Source: Psychromonas sp. SP041 (GTDB lineage Bacteria > Pseudomonadota > Gammaproteobacteria > Enterobacterales > Psychromonadaceae). Taken from it: a stretch of DNA of 64,000 bases. The stretch spans positions 124,001-188,000 of the forward strand of contig NZ_CBRF02000002.1 of the NCBI RefSeq assembly GCF_000470315.2, written 5' to 3'. Each line of letters starts with the position of its first letter. The first letter of the stretch is position 1. The position numbers and the translations under genes were made by a program. The notes beneath the pieces were generated by a model. That model saw nothing but the letters and a program-made list of their open reading frames with translations. It was not told the origin of the DNA and searched no databases. Shown here piece by piece: positions 60,314-64,000 of this stretch.

Positions 60314-60937
60314 ATGTACAACATGGACTTATTTTCAGCTCTTGAAGACTCGCCTATTAATATCATCAATTACGATGGTGTTGTTGAGTATCATGGATTG
60401 TTAATTCCTTTTGAAGAAGCCAATGATTATTTTGATGTGCTGCTTAACACCATCCAATGGAAGCATGACCAAGCGAATATACTAGGTGAAGTGATTGTGA
60501 CGAAGAGAAAGGTCGCTTGGTATGCTAATGAATCTTTTAATTATACTTATTCCAACATGACGAAAGTGGCCTTACCTTGGACACCTGAGTTGTTAGCGTT
60601 AAAAAAGAGGGTAGAAGAAGCAACCGGACATCAGTTTAATTCCTGCTTATTAAACCTCTATAGTAATGGCGAAGAGGGGATGGCTTGGCACCATGATGGT
60701 GAAACAGACTTGCAAAAGAATGGGGCGATTGCTTCATTAAGTTTTGGTGCAGAGCGTAAGTTTTCTTTTAAGCATAAAGTGAGTCAAGAAACTACCTCAC
60801 TGTTTTTACAACATGGTAGTTTATTAGTGATGAAGGGTGAAACACAAACCCATTGGTTACATCGATTACCACCCACTAAGAAAGTCATTACAGCGCGTAT
60901 TAATTTAACGTTTCGTACTATCGATCAAAACTATTAA
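60314..60937 (+). CDS. AlkB-like 2-oxoglutarate/Fe(II) dioxygenase
   Basis: A 207-aa member of the AlkB family, which demethylates alkylated bases. The iron ligands HxD are visible in AWHHDGE, the distal histidine in THWLHRLPPTKK, and the 2-oxoglutarate-binding arginines in RINLTFRT. SFGAERKFSFKHK is the usual core strand. It resembles the short AlkB homologues of marine bacteria and eukaryotic ALKBH2/3 more than E. coli AlkB. AGGAAG precedes the ATG. There is no adjacent ada gene, so regulation by Ada is not apparent. Confidence 0.88.
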   Translation: MYNMDLFSALEDSPINIINYDGVVEYHGLLIPFEEANDYFDVLLNTIQWKHDQANILGEVIVTKRKVAWYANESFNYTYSNMTKVALPWTPELLALKKRVEEATGHQFNSCLLNLYSNGEEGMAWHHDGETDLQKNGAIASLSFGAERKFSFKHKVSQETTSLFLQHGSLLVMKGETQTHWLHRLPPTKKVITARINLTFRTIDQNY

Positions 60938-61047
60938 GCCATTAGCAGGTACGTAACAGGTAAATAAAAGGCAAATAACAGGTAAATAATAGATAAGTAT
61001 TTATCCAAGCTTTATTATCGAACTAGACCACTACAATCAGTTAAATT

Positions 61048-61082
61048 AAAAACACCAAACGTATTAGGTTCGGTGTTTTTAA
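61048..61082. terminator. Bidirectional terminator between the AlkB-like and ABC genes
   Basis: AAAAACACC (61048-61056) pairs with GGTGTTTTT (61072-61080). A and T runs on the two sides allow it to work for both convergent genes. Confidence 0.88.
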
Positions 61083-61155
61083 TTACTTTTAATGAAAGCT
61101 TAATCAGGCTTTATTTAACCTTTACTTCACCTTCACTTAAGCTTTTAAATAAATA

Positions 61156-62157
61156 TTAAAGCTCTTTGTATTTATCAAATACAATATGCGAATAAGCATT
61201 CACAGGTTTTTTAGTAATAACGGGTGCTGATTCACTATTAAGTAAAATATCCACAGTGCGATCAAAAGCAACCGGATCTAAGTAACCCATTTCTGGACCT
61301 GAACCCAATAGTTTTGCCACTTCAGTCATCATACGCGTTTGATGATGTTCTGTTTGTGCGCCCGTATCGTCGTATTCTAATACGATCATTGCGGCTTCTT
61401 TAGGATGTTCTGCTGCCCATTTCCAACCTTTCAATGACGCTTTTAAGAATTTAGCGTAATTTTCTACTTTTTTAGCGTCTTTTAAATCTTCTTCTAAAAC
61501 GTATAAACCATCTTCTAAGGTTGCTACGCCTTCTTCTTCGTATTTAAACAGTACTAGCTCTTCTGGTGTTAAACCACCGTCCATGATTTGTCCATATTCG
61601 TTATAGGTCATGGTTGAAACACAATCTGCTTGTCCTTGGAAGATGGGGTCAACATTAAAGCCTTGTTTAAGTACGGTTACGCCATCGTCACCACCAGTGG
61701 TTGGGTAACCTAGTTGAGACATCCAGCTTAAGAATGGGTATTCATTACCAAAGAACCAAACACCTAATGTTTTGCCTTTAAAGTCAGCGGCAGTTTTAAT
61801 ACCACTTGATTTTAAACAGGTTAACATCATGCCCGATTTTGCATAAACCTGTGCAATATTAACCATTGGAAGACCTTTCTCCCTAGTGGCTAAAGCAGAA
61901 GGCAACCAGTCGACAATCACATCGGCACCACCACCTGCTAACACTTGAGCGGGTGCAATATCTGGGCCTCCTGGTTTAATCGTTAAATCTAGTCCTTCGT
62001 CCTTGTAAAAGCCTTTTTCTAATGCCGTGTAATAACCTGCAAATTGCGCCTGAGTAACCCATTTAAGTTGCAATGTGAGTTTGTCCGCTGCGCTAGCGCT
62101 GAAGCTTGATGCCAATAAAGCGGCACCTGTTGCGAGTGTGATTAGCGTTCTTTTCAT
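61156..62157 (-). CDS. ABC transporter substrate-binding protein, NMT1/THI5-like
   Basis: Periplasmic binding protein of 333 aa with a signal peptide (cleavage near ASAAD, residue 24). The NMT1/THI5-like fold is seen in LTLQLKWVTQAQFAGYYTAL and EKGFYKDEGLDLTIKPGGPD, and in FKGKTLGVWFFGNEYPF. Relatives bind pyrimidine thiamine precursors, aliphatic sulfonates, nitrate or nucleobase-type compounds; the substrate here cannot be fixed from sequence alone. GGGAA precedes the ATG. It is the third gene of the importer operon. Confidence 0.88.
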   Translation of the reverse strand: MKRTLITLATGAALLASSFSASAADKLTLQLKWVTQAQFAGYYTALEKGFYKDEGLDLTIKPGGPDIAPAQVLAGGGADVIVDWLPSALATREKGLPMVNIAQVYAKSGMMLTCLKSSGIKTAADFKGKTLGVWFFGNEYPFLSWMSQLGYPTTGGDDGVTVLKQGFNVDPIFQGQADCVSTMTYNEYGQIMDGGLTPEELVLFKYEEEGVATLEDGLYVLEEDLKDAKKVENYAKFLKASLKGWKWAAEHPKEAAMIVLEYDDTGAQTEHHQTRMMTEVAKLLGSGPEMGYLDPVAFDRTVDILLNSESAPVITKKPVNAYSHIVFDKYKEL

Positions 62158-62189
62158 AGTGTATTCCCTTTTCTATTAATAGGATGACA

Positions 62190-63173
62190 TTAACGACTGT
62201 TATTACCTTCTCGGTACGAGGGGTGCCAAAACAGTAATGATTTTTCTAATAAGGCAAGTGCCCCATAACTTAATGAACCCGCGATAGCGGCCACCACAAT
62301 CGTGGCCCATACTAAGTCCATATTCATTCGACCAACTTCAGTCGAAATTCTGAATCCCATGCCCACAATTGGCGTGCCAAAAAACTCGGCTACAATGGCG
62401 CCTATTAATGCCAAAGCAGAATTAAGCTTTAAAGCATTAAAAATAAACGGTAGGGCATGGGGTAATTGATTTTTAAAGAATATTTGTGATTTTTTAGCCG
62501 CATAGGTATGCATTAAATCGTTATGTAATGCATCGGTTGACTGTAAGCCTGTGAGTGTATTAATAAACATAGGAAAGAAGGTCATTACGACGATCACGGC
62601 GGCTTTAGATTGCCAGTCAAAACCAAACCACATCACCATGATCGGTGCGATCCCAACAATTGGAATAGCTGACATAAAGTTACCTAAAGGCATTAAAGCA
62701 TCTCGTAAAGCTTGGTTTCTGACCGCCCATTGTGCAACGATAAATCCCGATGAACAGCCTATGATGTAGCCTGCTAATACCGCCTTTAAGTATGTCTGTT
62801 TAAAATCAGCCCATAACATTGGAATATTATTAATTAAGGCATTAAATATGTTACTCGGCGCGGGCATTAAAATAGGTGAAACGGCATACCCTTTAATAAT
62901 ACTTTCCCAAGTTAGTAGCAGCATAAAAGCAAATAAGCTTGGAATAAGTACTTTAATCGACTTGTGCTTTCCTTCTAAGTTCGTCAATTGTCCTAGTAAC
63001 ATCGCCATACTGAAAGCAGCTGCAATTAATACTAAAATCAGCAGCGGTAAGCTTTTGTAGAAACCAATTTCATTGCTGGCGACGATGATCACCTGTAATG
63101 ATATTAAGGCAATATAAACGGCGTTCTTTATGCTTTGAGACATAAACGAATTCGGTTTAGTTGAATTAAGCAT
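62190..63173 (-). CDS. ABC transporter permease
   Basis: Inner membrane permease of 327 aa, SsuC/TauC-type. About six transmembrane segments; the EAA-like cytoplasmic loop is seen around LHNDLMHTYAAKKSQIF. The ATG at 63173 has GAGGAG upstream and overlaps the end of the preceding permease gene by 8 bases, so the longer reading to 63215 is rejected. Two N-terminal hydrophobic segments before the core make it longer than most family members. It pairs with the other permease and the binding protein. Confidence 0.88.
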   Translation of the reverse strand: MLNSTKPNSFMSQSIKNAVYIALISLQVIIVASNEIGFYKSLPLLILVLIAAAFSMAMLLGQLTNLEGKHKSIKVLIPSLFAFMLLLTWESIIKGYAVSPILMPAPSNIFNALINNIPMLWADFKQTYLKAVLAGYIIGCSSGFIVAQWAVRNQALRDALMPLGNFMSAIPIVGIAPIMVMWFGFDWQSKAAVIVVMTFFPMFINTLTGLQSTDALHNDLMHTYAAKKSQIFFKNQLPHALPFIFNALKLNSALALIGAIVAEFFGTPIVGMGFRISTEVGRMNMDLVWATIVVAAIAGSLSYGALALLEKSLLFWHPSYREGNNSR

Positions 63174-64000
63174 GAGTAAGTTCTCCTCGACGACGTAATA
63201 ATACTTTTTCAGCAAGTCCCACTAACCAAACTAATATCGACCCTAACGTCGCAGCGACAATTAATGCAGCCCATATTTGTTCCGTTTGTCCGTAATAAGA
63301 GCCACTTAATAAGCGCGCCCCTAAACCACCTTGAGCGCCTGTTGGAAGTTCTGCCACAATCGCCCCCACTAATGCCGCTGCAATCGCTACTTTTAAACTC
63401 GCAAATAAGTAAGGTTGTGCGGAATACCAACGTAGTTTCCAAAAGATGTCTTTGGCACTTGCGCTGTAGGTATGCATTAATTCTTCGTGTAATTTGTCTG
63501 ATGAACGTAGTCCTTTCACCATGGCAATCGTGACGGGAAAGAAGGACAGGTACATGGATATGATGGCTTTAGGGATCACACCGGTAATATTAATTGCACC
63601 GAGCACCACCACAACCATTGGCGCAATCGCTAAGATTGGGATAGTTTGTGAAGCTATTACCCAAGGCATTAAACTCGACTCTAAGGTTTTATTGTTGACG
63701 ATACCGACCGCAATTAAAATGCCGAGTAGCGAACCAAATACAAAGCCTAATAAGGTGGAGTTAAGGGTTATTTGTGCATGAAAAATAAGTGAGCGTTTAG
63801 AAGTAACCGGTTTATCAATTATCGATTTGATCAACTCTTGACCCACTTGATGTGGCGCAGGTAGCATTGGCCTTTTAACTTCATAGGCTTGAGATATGAC
63901 TTGTTGATAAGTCCACTCTTGGTTTTTTCGTTCCAAGTTATTGATCAGTTGATTGCCATTCATAATTAACGCAGCGAGGTACCATATCGCGATCACTATG
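63166..64000 (-). CDS. ABC transporter permease (5' end cut by window)
   Basis: Second permease of the same importer, 278 codons visible. The frame is open to the window edge and a GTG at 63996 is not a convincing start, since a hydrophobic segment (IAIWYLAALIM) begins right there. The core (about 70 onward) has the binding-protein-dependent permease fold, with the loop LHEELMHTYSASAKDIFWKL as the ATPase contact. Two different permeases suggest a heterodimer. The ATPase gene is not in the window and presumably lies beyond base 64000. Confidence 0.87.
   Translation of the reverse strand, partial: IVIAIWYLAALIMNGNQLINNLERKNQEWTYQQVISQAYEVKRPMLPAPHQVGQELIKSIIDKPVTSKRSLIFHAQITLNSTLLGFVFGSLLGILIAVGIVNNKTLESSLMPWVIASQTIPILAIAPMVVVVLGAINITGVIPKAIISMYLSFFPVTIAMVKGLRSSDKLHEELMHTYSASAKDIFWKLRWYSAQPYLFASLKVAIAAALVGAIVAELPTGAQGGLGARLLSGSYYGQTEQIWAALIVAATLGSILVWLVGLAEKVLLRRRGELTHA

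Overview
The window looks like a chromosomal segment of an AT-rich marine gammaproteobacterium of the Psychromonas/Shewanella/Vibrio kind. The basis is gene order: ftsA-ftsZ-lpxC-(dciA)-secA-mutT, coaE-zapD-yacG, rlmN-pilF-rodZ-ispG-hisS-yfgM-bamB-der and lpoA-yraN-diaA-dolP/rsmI are classic gammaproteobacterial neighbourhoods. DciA in place of SecM, a periplasmic LigE, an alginate lyase and several chemoreceptors fit a marine relative better than an enteric one. A genus assignment (Psychromonas-like) is an inference and was not tested.

Region by region. 1-8.4 kb: cell division (ftsA, cut by the window edge, and ftsZ), lipid A synthesis (lpxC), the helicase loader dciA divergent from an M23 peptidase, secA and mutT. 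8.4-13.1 kb: ligE, nadC, a short inverted-repeat element, coaE-zapD-yacG, a HopJ-family gene and yciH. 13.1-16.4 kb: the ferrous iron operon feoABC with FNR-like and Fur-like sites. 16.4-25.9 kb: the rlmN to yfgJ housekeeping run. 25.9-31.1 kb: dolP, diaA, yraN, lpoA, rsmI and the RNase P RNA gene, which is followed by a decayed copy of its own 3' end and terminator. 31.2-35.4 kb: a phytase-like secreted protein, an ECF sigma/anti-sigma pair, a DUF3455 protein and a small membrane protein.

35.4-46 kb is accessory and gene-poor. It holds a 45-bp minisatellite, two chemoreceptors, a three-domain secreted PL7 alginate lyase and a diguanylate cyclase, separated by long AT-rich spacers. 46-51.3 kb: a CorC/HlyC-type protein, the putrescine pathway genes speA-speB and a CBS-domain protein. 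51.7-55.7 kb: a tightly overlapped three-gene operon (RND exporter, ferritin-like di-iron protein, KAS III-like condensing enzyme) whose product I cannot name; it is the best candidate for an undescribed system. 55.7-56.7 kb: three copies of a ~160-bp inverted-repeat element. 56.7-64 kb: an old-yellow-enzyme reductase, an RCC1-repeat lipoprotein, an AlkB-like dioxygenase, and a two-permease ABC importer with an NMT1/THI5-like binding protein, cut by the window end.

The least expected sequence-level observations are two related families of MITE-like elements with TACC/GGTA ends flanked by TAA on both sides, the rnpB 3' duplication, the nested 9/45-bp minisatellite, and a terminator placed directly before the sigma-factor ribosome binding site.
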